From NCBI GenBank assembly GCA_036261915.1, contig DATAJX010000004.1, positions 62,001 through 126,000 of the forward strand: a stretch of 64,000 nucleotides of DNA, written 5' to 3'. Below, piece after piece: positions 51,242-59,088 of the stretch (position 1 is the stretch's first letter; every line of letters starts with the position of its first letter). This DNA comes from DATAJX01 sp036261915. Its GTDB lineage: Bacteria; Pseudomonadota; Alphaproteobacteria; UBA2136; UBA6156. Under the pieces are notes generated by a model. That model did no database searches. It was not told the DNA's origin and was given only the letters and a program-made list of their open reading frames with translations. The position numbers and the translations under genes were made by a program.

Positions 51242-52960
51242 ATGAGTTTGGACCACGACCCGAACGAACTGAATGATGTTTTACAGGCGTTTTATGCCGA
51301 GGCCGACGAGAACCTTGACCTGTTGGAACAGGACCTGATCCGGCTGGAGACGCTGGCGGCCGAAGACGGCAGCGCCGATGCCGACACCGTGGTTTCGGTT
51401 TTGGCCATGCTGCAAACCCTGAAGGGCAGCGCCGGGTTTTTGGGGCTGGGGAAGATGACTGCCCTGGCCGATGCCGCCGGTGTGTTGGTTGAGCAGGTGA
51501 AAACCGGTAGCCGTGCGCTGGACAAGGACGTGGTTGATGCGATGCTGCAAAGCATCGATACGCTGAAGGTTTTGCTGAACACCCATAAGAACCGCGAAGA
51601 CGACGGCGAGGTGGATGATGCCGCGTTGCTGGCGGTGCTTGAAAATTTGAGCGGCACTGCGCCGGTGCAGGAAACGGTGGTTGAAGCGGTTTCCGAACCC
51701 GAAGCGGCAGAGGGTGCTGAACCCGAAGAGGTGAAGCCGGAGGCTGTGGAGGCGGTGCCGGTGGTTGAAGAAGCGGTGGCGGAACCCGAAGCGGAAGAGG
51801 GCCCGCAGGCGGGACCGCTGCTGGCCAAAACCCCGGCCGTGCGCACCGGCGATAAACGCGCGGGCGAAGACCGCCGCCGCCAGTTGCGCCGCACCGACGA
51901 AGAGGGGGCCGTTCTGGCGGTTGAAATTGCCAAACTGGATGGCGCGATGACCCTGTTGGGCGAGCTGGTGATGGCGCGCAATGCGTTGCTTCACCAGTTG
52001 AACGGCGAGGCTGTGGCGGCGGCGTTGCAGGGCACTGCCGCGGGGCAAAAACTGGGTGCCGCGGGCGAGGAGTTTTCGCGTTTGACGCAGCAGCTTCAAC
52101 GCGCCGTGCTGGGTATGCGCATGCAGCCGGTGAAGAAGATTTTTGATAAACTGATGCGTCAGGTAGCTGATTTAAAAGGCAAGCAATTAAAAGACCTTAA
52201 GGTGATTACTGAAGGTGAGATGGTAGAAGTTGACCGCCTGCTGGTGGACGGTTTGGAAGAGCCGTTAAGCCTGCTGGTGGCGGCCGCGCTGGAGCATCAT
52301 TTTGAACCTACCGCCGAGCGCAAGGCGGCGGGTAAGCCGCGTGCCGGTACGCTGGTGTTAAGGGCGTTTTACGAGGGCGCGAACATGGTGATCCAGGTGC
52401 AGGACAACGGCCGTGGCGCCGACCCGAAGAACCTGAACGCGGTGCGCCAGAAAATTGCCCGGTTGCAGGGCGCGGTGAGTGTTCAGGCCGAGGCGGGTAC
52501 GGGCACCTGTGTGTCGGTTTTTCTGCCGTTGCCGCTGGCGATCGTGAACGCGCTGATCGTGGGGGCGGGGAGCGAGGGTTTTGCGGTTCCGCTGGAAGGC
52601 GTGGCCGAGGTGGTGAAGCTGGAGCCGAAAAAGATCACGCGCGGCCGTGGCGCCGACACGCTGGAGGTGGGTGGCAAAACATTGCCGCTGTTTTACCTGG
52701 GCGAACTGGCGGGTGCCAAACCGGCCGACGGCGGCTTTGTGGTGGTGGTGCGCGAAAACGGCGGCGCCATGGGGCTGGTGGTGGATGAGCTGAAAGGCCA
52801 GCAGGAAGTGGTGATGAAAAACGTAAGCGGCATGTTTGCCCACCACAAGGCCATTGCCGGGGCCACCATTGCGGGCGACGGCCGGGTGCACATGATTGTG
52901 GATGTGCCCTACCTTTTGGGTGGTTTGAGCAACGGTTTGGCCGCCGCGGGCACGGCTTAG
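51242..52960 (+). CDS. Degenerate CheA-like protein (predicted pseudokinase)
   Basis: The 572-residue protein keeps the CheA order: HPt domain (about 10-120), acidic linker (about 150-215), dimerisation helices (KLDGAMTLLGELVMARN), ATPase-like domain (about 290-430) and a C-terminal CheW-like domain. The HPt phospho-His is replaced by Gln58 (AMLQTLKGSAGFLGL). The N box reads LLVAAALEHHFE, with Ala348 for the key Asn. The G1 motif (VQDNGRGAD) remains, but the G2/F-box segment is missing; the chain goes straight to LQGAVSVQAEAGTGT. It should neither autophosphorylate nor bind ATP normally, so a structural role in the motor is likely. Confidence 0.85.
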   Translation: MSLDHDPNELNDVLQAFYAEADENLDLLEQDLIRLETLAAEDGSADADTVVSVLAMLQTLKGSAGFLGLGKMTALADAAGVLVEQVKTGSRALDKDVVDAMLQSIDTLKVLLNTHKNREDDGEVDDAALLAVLENLSGTAPVQETVVEAVSEPEAAEGAEPEEVKPEAVEAVPVVEEAVAEPEAEEGPQAGPLLAKTPAVRTGDKRAGEDRRRQLRRTDEEGAVLAVEIAKLDGAMTLLGELVMARNALLHQLNGEAVAAALQGTAAGQKLGAAGEEFSRLTQQLQRAVLGMRMQPVKKIFDKLMRQVADLKGKQLKDLKVITEGEMVEVDRLLVDGLEEPLSLLVAAALEHHFEPTAERKAAGKPRAGTLVLRAFYEGANMVIQVQDNGRGADPKNLNAVRQKIARLQGAVSVQAEAGTGTCVSVFLPLPLAIVNALIVGAGSEGFAVPLEGVAEVVKLEPKKITRGRGADTLEVGGKTLPLFYLGELAGAKPADGGFVVVVRENGGAMGLVVDELKGQQEVVMKNVSGMFAHHKAIAGATIAGDGRVHMIVDVPYLLGGLSNGLAAAGTA

Positions 52961-53051
52961 GAGCGCCCACCAAAACGGCTTATTGAATGGGCGCCGACGT
53001 GGCGGTGCGCCGCCGCCTGCGCTATGGTGCGCGCGGAGAACAAAAACAAAC

Positions 53052-53717
53052 ATGCCGTTCAGCCAAGCGGGGGGGATGCCGGAGCCATCGAGCGGTGGCA
53101 ATTCGGCGGCGGCCATGCTGCTTTCGCTCAACTTCATTTTACTGTCGTTTTTTATTGTGCTGGTGGCCATCGCCACGGCCCATAAGGGCAAAAAAGAGCT
53201 GGCGCTGGCGGGCGTGGCCGCCGAGTTCGCCCGTGCCTCGAACGCCAGCCCCCAGCCCAAGGGGCCGTTTTTGCCGCACGCGGGAGATTCAGGCTGGCAG
53301 AACCAGGTGTCGGCCCAGGTGATGGGCATGGTGGCCAACCGCTTGGCCATTCATACCCCCGAGATTGAAGCCGATGCCGCCCGGCTGGTGGTGAAGTTGC
53401 CGCTGGGCGCGATCTTTAACGGCGCGGTGCTGACCGATGCTGCCCAAAAGACGTTACCGGACCTGGTGCAGTTGGGGGTTTCGGCCGATGCCAGCGTGGA
53501 AATATGGCTGGACGAAAGTGCCAGCCCGGCCGCATTGGCCCAGCATATGCAGCTGCTGGCCGAGGTGGCGCCCGCCGTGGCGCTGGGCGCCCAAGGCACC
53601 GGTGCGCAGGTACGGCTGGTGTACAGGGACCGCGAGAAAAACAGCAGCGAGGATTTGGGCCGTTTGCCCGCCGCCGCCACAGGTATGGGAGGGGAGATCC
53701 ATGGTGAAGGTCGTTAA
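53052..53717 (+). CDS. MotB-like stator protein lacking the proton-binding Asp
   Basis: The 221-residue protein has one N-terminal membrane helix (about 21-43, LLSLNFILLSFFIVLVAIA) and a periplasmic domain. The FF.. pattern and the KK..AL..AF stretch after the helix match the next gene, which is MotB-like. No acidic residue lies in the helix; Ser25 aligns with the expected Asp. The start at 53052 is chosen by the leader AGAACAAAAACAAAC, shared with fliM. It overlaps the next gene by 17 bases. Confidence 0.6.
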   Translation: MPFSQAGGMPEPSSGGNSAAAMLLSLNFILLSFFIVLVAIATAHKGKKELALAGVAAEFARASNASPQPKGPFLPHAGDSGWQNQVSAQVMGMVANRLAIHTPEIEADAARLVVKLPLGAIFNGAVLTDAAQKTLPDLVQLGVSADASVEIWLDESASPAALAQHMQLLAEVAPAVALGAQGTGAQVRLVYRDREKNSSEDLGRLPAAATGMGGEIHGEGR

Positions 53718-54363
53718 CCCCGCTGACCCCTGGACCAACCTAGCGAAGGCCCCCGAAGCCCCTTCGGGCCCGCCGCGCTGGTTGCTGAGCTTTGTGGACC
53801 TGACCGGCGTGCTGGTGGCTTTTTTTGTGTTGATGTTCAGCATGAAAGAGCCCGATATGCAGCGCTATAAAAAGCTTGAAAACGCCCTGCACAAGGCCTT
53901 TGTGCCGCAGTCTGCCGTGCTTGAGGAGCAGCCGCAGGAAGTGCCCGAGGGCCGCTTGAACGCCACGCACAGCGTGTACCGGAAAAGCGATGGCGCGCTG
54001 TACCTGCAGCAGTTGTTGCAGAGGCGGCTGGAGAAAGACCCGTTCTGGGGCCTGGTGCAAAGTAATGTGGATGGTCGCAATTTTGAACTGGCGCTGCCGC
54101 CTTCTCTGGTGGAGGGGGCAAAGATTTCGGCCGGCGGGCAACTGGCCATTACGCGCCTGGCCGGTGTGATACGCAACTGGGACAACCCCCTGATGGTGGT
54201 GGTGCACGACGACAGTAAAAACCGCTGGGACAGCGTGGCTGCCGCCATGGTGTTGGCGCGTGCTCTGGCCGATGCGGGGGTGGGCAGCGCGCCGGTGGTG
54301 CAGTTGCTGCCCGGCACCGACGGCGTGGCCACGCTGGCCCTGCAGGTGAAGGAGCGCGACTGA
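53701..54363 (+). CDS. MotB-like stator protein with proton-binding Asp
   Basis: The 220-residue protein has the MotB signature WLLSFVDLTGVLVAFFVLMF, with Asp33 at the proton-channel position. A helix-rich region (RYKKLENALHKAF) and a C-terminal OmpA-like fold (ALPPSLVEGAKISAGGQLAI, then MVVVHDDSKN) follow. It is shorter than E. coli MotB. A GGGGAG ribosome site lies within the upstream gene. No motA gene is nearby. Confidence 0.75.
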   Translation: MVKVVNPADPWTNLAKAPEAPSGPPRWLLSFVDLTGVLVAFFVLMFSMKEPDMQRYKKLENALHKAFVPQSAVLEEQPQEVPEGRLNATHSVYRKSDGALYLQQLLQRRLEKDPFWGLVQSNVDGRNFELALPPSLVEGAKISAGGQLAITRLAGVIRNWDNPLMVVVHDDSKNRWDSVAAAMVLARALADAGVGSAPVVQLLPGTDGVATLALQVKERD

Positions 54364-57266
54364 TGCTGCGCCTTGCCGGTTTGATGGGTTTGCTGTTGTT
54401 GTACGCCGGTGCGGCGCGTGCCGAATTGCGCGTGGCCGAAGAGGACGGTGCACCAGCCATCACCAGCCGCGATACGCTGGTGGCCTTTACCACCCCGGCG
54501 GGCGAGCTGTGGGTGGTGGCGCCGCAAGGGCCGCTGATGATCGACCACGAGACCGCGCGCAAGGCCGGTTGGCAGGTGGAGGCGCTGAAGGTGCAGGGCG
54601 GCGTGGGGGTTCAGATCAAGCAGGCCAAGGCCGCGCAATGGCGCCTGCGCATTATGCCGTGGGGCTGGAAGGTGGTGGAGGGCGACGCCAAGAAACTGCC
54701 GCCGGTGCGCCTGAACATGGTGAAGCTGAAGGACGGTTTGACCGTGGAAGGCCAGACCACCTTGAACGCGCAGAATGCCGCCGGCGAACATTACTGGGTG
54801 GTGCCTGCCGCGGGCCCGGTGCCCGGCGGCGTTGAAACGCTGAGCGGGTTGGCCGTGGCGGCCAACCAGCCGTTGAAGGCCGCCAGCGTGGGCACAAAAT
54901 TGACCGCCGTGCCGCCTGCGGTTCCGCTGGAGCCGGAAGCCCCGGCGCCCGAAACCAAGGGCAAGGTGGCCACCACCTTTAAGCAATTGCTGGCCAAGGT
55001 GCCGATGTTCCCCGCCAAACCGCTTGCCGCCGTGGCCACGCCGCTGGCCGCGGTTGAAACCATGGTGAAGGAAGATGTGGCGCCGATCATGATGCACCAT
55101 GCCGAGGCTGCGCCGGTGCAGGCGCAGGAAGTGGCGGCGCCGGTTGAGGCTGCCGAAGCGGTGCCCGCCGAACCGATGGTGAAGGGGGCTTATGCGCTGG
55201 GGAGTTTGGTGCCGTTCACCCTGCCCGAGGAGTGGATGCTGCAGGACGGCAAGCTGGTGTCGGCCGAAAAAGTACGCCGGGGCGAGGCGCGCGCGCGGGC
55301 GTTGGGCTCGCTTGAAGTGGCGCTGGACCAGACCCGCAAGCTGGCTGCCAAGCTGCCGGTGGAGGCGCCTGTGGATACCGCGCGCCTGCCGGTGGGTGTG
55401 GCGCCCACGGGCAATGCCGTTGAGGCGAAGGGCGATGCAGCTGCGCCAGCGCCTGTTTCGGCGGGGCAGGCCCTTGTGTGGCCCGACGTGAAGAACGTGG
55501 CGCAGTACCTGCCGGCGCTGCAGGCGCAACTGGCAAAGCTTTCGCGCGCGCCCGGTGCGCAAAAACCGCAGCTGCGCGAAGAGCTGGCCATATTTTATGT
55601 GGCGTGGGGCCGCGGGGTGGAAGCCATGACCGCCATTGCCACCAATCCGGGCGCGCCCAGCAACCGCGCCCAGTTTGTGCAGGCCTTGGCGTTGCTGGAA
55701 GAAGGCCAGCCCGCCGCCGCGCTGGAAAAACTGAATGGCCTTGCCAGCCGCAACATTGACGACCGCTACAAGCAGAACACCGCGTGGCAGACCCACTTGA
55801 ACATTTGGCGCGCCGTGGCGTTAAGCGACATGGGCCGCAACGCCGATGCGCTGAAGACCTGGCCCGCCGATGTGGACGCGCTGGAAACCTACCCCAAGCG
55901 CCTGCAGGAAATGGCGCGGCTTGATTACGCCAGTGCGCTGGTGGCCGTGGGCCAGTTGGCCGATGCGCGGGCTTATGCCGACCTGCTGGCCAAAAAATAT
56001 CCCCCCGCCGCCAAGGGGGCCGAGCAGGGCCCGGCCCGCCTGAGCCTGCTGCGCGGGCTGGCCCGGTTGAACACGCGCGATGAAAAGGAAGGCCTGCGTA
56101 TTCTGGCCGCCGTGGCCGAACAGAAGGATGACCTGAAAACCGCCTATCAGGCCAAGTTTGCCTTTGTGCAGGCCTTGCAGCGCCGGGGTGAGTTGGCGCT
56201 GCCGCAATACATCAGATACTTGGGCGAGCTGGCGCGCTTTTGGCGCGGCGACGTGCTGGAAACGCAGGTGCTGCGCGAACTGGGCAAGCAGTACATGGTC
56301 AACCGTGATTACCGCGCGGCGCTGACCGCCTGGCGCGACCTGGTGCGCGTGGCCCCCACGCTGCCCGACATGGCCGACCTGACCGACCAGATGACCGCCG
56401 CGCTGGTGGCGGCCTTCGACCCCGAAAGCCCGGCGGCTTACGACCCGCTGGAATATTTGGGCATGTATTACGATTTCAAGGAGCTGGTGCCTGCCGATGA
56501 CCGCGGCGACCGCATTGCCGAGCGCGTGGTGGAGCTGCTGCTGCAATTGGGCCTGCCCGAGCGTGCCCGCGTGGTGGCTGACCAGTTGCTGAAGTTCCGG
56601 CTGAAAGACCCGGTATCGCAGGGCCGGGTGAGCCTGCTGCTGGCGCAGGCCCAGCGCGAGACCGGCGACGCCGCCGCCAGCTTGAACACGCTTGATAAGT
56701 GGTCGGCCATGATGACCACCAGCATCCAGAAGCAGCAATGGCAGGTGGCCGAGGCCCGCGCGCTGACCGATCTGGGCCAATTGGATAGCGCGCAAAAAGT
56801 GTTGAGGGACCGCGATGACCTTGGCGTGCAGCAGGTGCGGGCCGATGTGGCCTGGCAAAAGCAGGACTGGAAGACCCTGGCCGCCACGCTGCACCCGGTG
56901 GTGCAGGAGCTGAACCCCGCGACGGTAAGCGGCTCGCTGCCGCTATCGGTGGTGAAGCTGGCCTACGCCGAAACCGAGAACGGCAATGTCGACATGTTAT
57001 CGCAGTTGCAGAAGAAGTGGTCGGGCGTGGGCGGCGACAACAGCGCGGCGGTGTTCAGCACGCTGGCCGGTACGCTGGGTGTGACGCCCAGCGCGGTGCT
57101 GGCGCAGCAATCGCTGGGGCAGGTGGCGGGCAGCCTTGCTGCCGCCGAACAGCTGACCAACCGGATCAAGGACGAGCACCGCCAGACGGCGGCCGAGCGC
57201 AAGGAGCGCGAGGATTATGACAACAAGATGCGCTATATGGAATTGCTCCCGCCCCCGCGGATTTAA
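54363..57266 (+). CDS. Large periplasmic TPR/helical-repeat protein in the flagellar locus
   Basis: The 967-residue protein has a signal peptide (1-20, ending AARA). An N-terminal region of about 130 residues with beta-strand content (WVVAPQGPLMIDHE) comes next. An Ala/Pro/Val-rich linker (about 165-400) leads to a C-terminal half made of TPR-like helical repeats (from about 405). It overlaps the previous stop by one base (TGATG) and ends four bases into fliP on the opposite strand. The family is not recognised; the position suggests a motor or stator scaffold. Confidence 0.7.
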   Translation: MLRLAGLMGLLLLYAGAARAELRVAEEDGAPAITSRDTLVAFTTPAGELWVVAPQGPLMIDHETARKAGWQVEALKVQGGVGVQIKQAKAAQWRLRIMPWGWKVVEGDAKKLPPVRLNMVKLKDGLTVEGQTTLNAQNAAGEHYWVVPAAGPVPGGVETLSGLAVAANQPLKAASVGTKLTAVPPAVPLEPEAPAPETKGKVATTFKQLLAKVPMFPAKPLAAVATPLAAVETMVKEDVAPIMMHHAEAAPVQAQEVAAPVEAAEAVPAEPMVKGAYALGSLVPFTLPEEWMLQDGKLVSAEKVRRGEARARALGSLEVALDQTRKLAAKLPVEAPVDTARLPVGVAPTGNAVEAKGDAAAPAPVSAGQALVWPDVKNVAQYLPALQAQLAKLSRAPGAQKPQLREELAIFYVAWGRGVEAMTAIATNPGAPSNRAQFVQALALLEEGQPAAALEKLNGLASRNIDDRYKQNTAWQTHLNIWRAVALSDMGRNADALKTWPADVDALETYPKRLQEMARLDYASALVAVGQLADARAYADLLAKKYPPAAKGAEQGPARLSLLRGLARLNTRDEKEGLRILAAVAEQKDDLKTAYQAKFAFVQALQRRGELALPQYIRYLGELARFWRGDVLETQVLRELGKQYMVNRDYRAALTAWRDLVRVAPTLPDMADLTDQMTAALVAAFDPESPAAYDPLEYLGMYYDFKELVPADDRGDRIAERVVELLLQLGLPERARVVADQLLKFRLKDPVSQGRVSLLLAQAQRETGDAAASLNTLDKWSAMMTTSIQKQQWQVAEARALTDLGQLDSAQKVLRDRDDLGVQQVRADVAWQKQDWKTLAATLHPVVQELNPATVSGSLPLSVVKLAYAETENGNVDMLSQLQKKWSGVGGDNSAAVFSTLAGTLGVTPSAVLAQQSLGQVAGSLAAAEQLTNRIKDEHRQTAAERKEREDYDNKMRYMELLPPPRI

Positions 57267-58054
57267 AGGGCGGGTTTGAAGGATTCGACCAGCGTTCCGG
57301 CCAGCAGGTGCCAGCCGTCGACCAGCACGAAGAACACCACCTTGAACGGCAGCGCGATGGTGACGGGCGGCAGCATCATCATCCCCATGCTCATCAGGAT
57401 GCTGGCGACGGTAAGGTCGATGATCAGGAACGGCAGGAAGAGTAAAAAGCCGATCTCGAACGCGCGGCGCAGTTCGGAGATCATGAAGGCCGGAATGAGC
57501 GCCTGCAGCGGCACGCTGGCGATGGCAGCCTCGCGTTCGGCGCTGGTTTGCTTGGGTGCCGGAATATGGATGGCGGCGCGCGATTTGGGATCGATGAAGC
57601 CGATGAACAGGCCGAGGTCGTCTTCGCGCACGTTGGCCAGCATGAAGCGCTTGAACGGTTCGGTACCGCGGTTGAAGGCGGTTTCGGCCGAGATCTTGTT
57701 ATCGAGGTAGGGCGCCACGCCGTTGGTGTAACTGGCCTGCAGGGTAGGGGCCATGATGAAGCTGGTGAGGAACAGCGCCAGGCTGACCATGACCGCGTTG
57801 GGCGGCGTGGTTTGCAGGCCAAGCGCGCTGCGCAAAAAGGCGAACACCACCACCAGCCGGGTGAAGCTGGTGACCATGAGCAGCAGGCTGGGCGCCACCG
57901 ACAGCAGCGTGACCAGCGTGATGACCTGGAACAGGTGCGTGCTGCTGAGCATGTCGGTTCCGACATTGATGTTGAGCGGCGACGATTGCGCGAAGGTCAG
58001 CGCGGGGAGGGCGAGGAGGGCGGCGGTGGCGGTTATTGTTTTTTTTGTGTGCAT
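57263..58054 (-). CDS. fliP: Flagellar export gate protein FliP
   Basis: FliP is a core membrane subunit of the flagellar type III export gate. The 263-residue protein has a signal peptide (1-22) and the signatures SFTRLVVVFAFLRSALGLQ, FMLANVREDDL and LIPAFMISELRRAFEIGFLLFLPF. Four membrane helices are expected. It is the last gene of a minus-strand run flhB-like/58406 gene/fliO/fliP. Confidence 0.96.
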   Translation of the reverse strand: MHTKKTITATAALLALPALTFAQSSPLNINVGTDMLSSTHLFQVITLVTLLSVAPSLLLMVTSFTRLVVVFAFLRSALGLQTTPPNAVMVSLALFLTSFIMAPTLQASYTNGVAPYLDNKISAETAFNRGTEPFKRFMLANVREDDLGLFIGFIDPKSRAAIHIPAPKQTSAEREAAIASVPLQALIPAFMISELRRAFEIGFLLFLPFLIIDLTVASILMSMGMMMLPPVTIALPFKVVFFVLVDGWHLLAGTLVESFKPAL

Positions 58055-58064
58055 GGCGGCCCGG

Positions 58065-58367
58065 TTATTTTTTGGATTTTGTTTTAGCCGGTGAGGGGCT
58101 TGAGGAAACGGTGGTGGTGCCCTGCGGGTGTGTGGCGATGAGCAGGTCGGTGCCTTTCCAGCGCACGTGGTGCAGCTGGTGCTGTGCGCCCAGGCTGAGA
58201 CGGCCCAGTACGGTGAAATCGCCCTCTGCCGGTTTCATCCAGCTGCCGCGCGGCAGGTTGCGGATCTTTTGGCCGTAGTTGGCCGCCAGCCAGCCCAGCA
58301 GGGCCAGCAGCCCGAAGGTGACGGCCACGGCCAGCGAATAGTGCGCGAGGTAGGAGGACTCCAGCAT
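58065..58367 (-). CDS. fliO: Flagellar biosynthesis protein FliO
   Basis: FliO helps FliP assemble into the export gate. The 100-residue protein has one membrane helix (about 11-30). The FliO pattern RLSLGAQHQLHHVRWKGTDLLIATHP follows, and the tail is Lys/Ser-rich. It lies ten bases before fliP, the usual arrangement. Confidence 0.85.
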   Translation of the reverse strand: MLESSYLAHYSLAVAVTFGLLALLGWLAANYGQKIRNLPRGSWMKPAEGDFTVLGRLSLGAQHQLHHVRWKGTDLLIATHPQGTTTVSSSPSPAKTKSKK

Positions 58368-58405
58368 CGGGGCGGAGTTTAAGGGGTTTGGCGGTGGGCC
58401 GCCAG

Positions 58406-58735
58406 CTATTTTTTATTGTCGGAAACCAGGTAGGCGTTAAGCGCCTGCCCGTGGTGGCGCAGGCTTTGCAACTGGCCGGTGGCCGACGATTTGACCTTGC
58501 CCAGTTGTTGCAGCACGTCGGCGATGCGGCTTTGCAGCGCGGCGATGCGCGGAGTCATGCTGCGGCGGTCGGCTTCGGTCAGCAGGCCCAGTTGCGAGGT
58601 GAGTTGCGCCAGTTGGCGCGTGGCGATATCGACCGTGGCGAAGCCCGCCGGGGTGGTGTCGTCGGCGTCGATGTTTTCGAGCATGGTGAGCGTGGCCTCG
58701 ACCTGCGTGAGCCACATGGGGTTGCCGCTGTTCAT
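58406..58735 (-). CDS. Hypothetical helical flagellar-operon protein
   Basis: The 109-residue protein is mostly alpha-helical (WLTQVEATLTMLENIDADD, then RRSMTPRIAALQSRIADVLQQLG) without signal or membrane segment. Size and composition recall flagellar chaperones of the FlgN/FliT kind, but no signature confirms this. It overlaps the flhB-like gene by ATGA. Confidence 0.65.
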   Translation of the reverse strand: MNSGNPMWLTQVEATLTMLENIDADDTTPAGFATVDIATRQLAQLTSQLGLLTEADRRSMTPRIAALQSRIADVLQQLGKVKSSATGQLQSLRHHGQALNAYLVSDNKK

Positions 58736-59037
58736 GTTTGCCGCCCTGCAGGTTGCGTGCCGGTGCGCGCGCCGCCGTTGACCTTGTACAGGTAGGCGAA
58801 CACTTCGGCCACCACGGCGTACACCTCGAGCGGGATCTCGGTGTCGATCTCGACCTTTTCGAGCACTTCGACCAGGTCGGCGTCTTCGTGGATGGGGATG
58901 CCGTGCTCGCGGGCGGTTTCGATGATCTTTTGCGCCACCGGCCCGCGCCCCTTGGCCGCCAGCTTGGGGGCGGCGTCGGCGGCTTTGTCGTATTTAAGCG
59001 CGGCGGCTTTTTGCATGAAGGCGGGAGGGTGGGCCAT
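58732..59037 (-). CDS. FlhB C-terminal-domain-like protein (FlhX)
   Basis: The 101-residue protein matches the cytoplasmic end of FlhB/YscU (KGRGPVAQKIIETAREHGIPIHEDADLVEVL, split here at AREHG). It has no membrane helices and no NPTH cleavage loop. Such stand-alone proteins are called FlhX and can substitute for the cleaved FlhB C-terminal piece in substrate switching. TAGGCT lies six bases before the ATG. Confidence 0.85.
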   Translation of the reverse strand: MAHPPAFMQKAAALKYDKAADAAPKLAAKGRGPVAQKIIETAREHGIPIHEDADLVEVLEKVEIDTEIPLEVYAVVAEVFAYLYKVNGGARTGTQPAGRQT

Positions 59038-59043
59038 GCGGGC

Positions 59044-59049
59044 AGCCTA
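59044..59049 (-). promoter_or_regulatory. -10-like hexamer 6 nt before the flhB-like gene
   Basis: On the minus strand TAGGCT-GCCCGC-ATG, without a ribosome site. Confidence 0.45.
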
Positions 59050-59061
59050 GCATAAAACTTC

Positions 59062-59077
59062 TGGCACGGCATATGCA
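59062..59077 (+). promoter_or_regulatory. Sigma-54 promoter upstream of fliK
   Basis: TGGCACG-GCAT-ATGCA, with GG and GC ten bases apart. It has one mismatch to the consensus. The expected start site is at about the fliK ATG. Confidence 0.6.
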
Positions 59078-59088
59078 TTGCAAACGGC

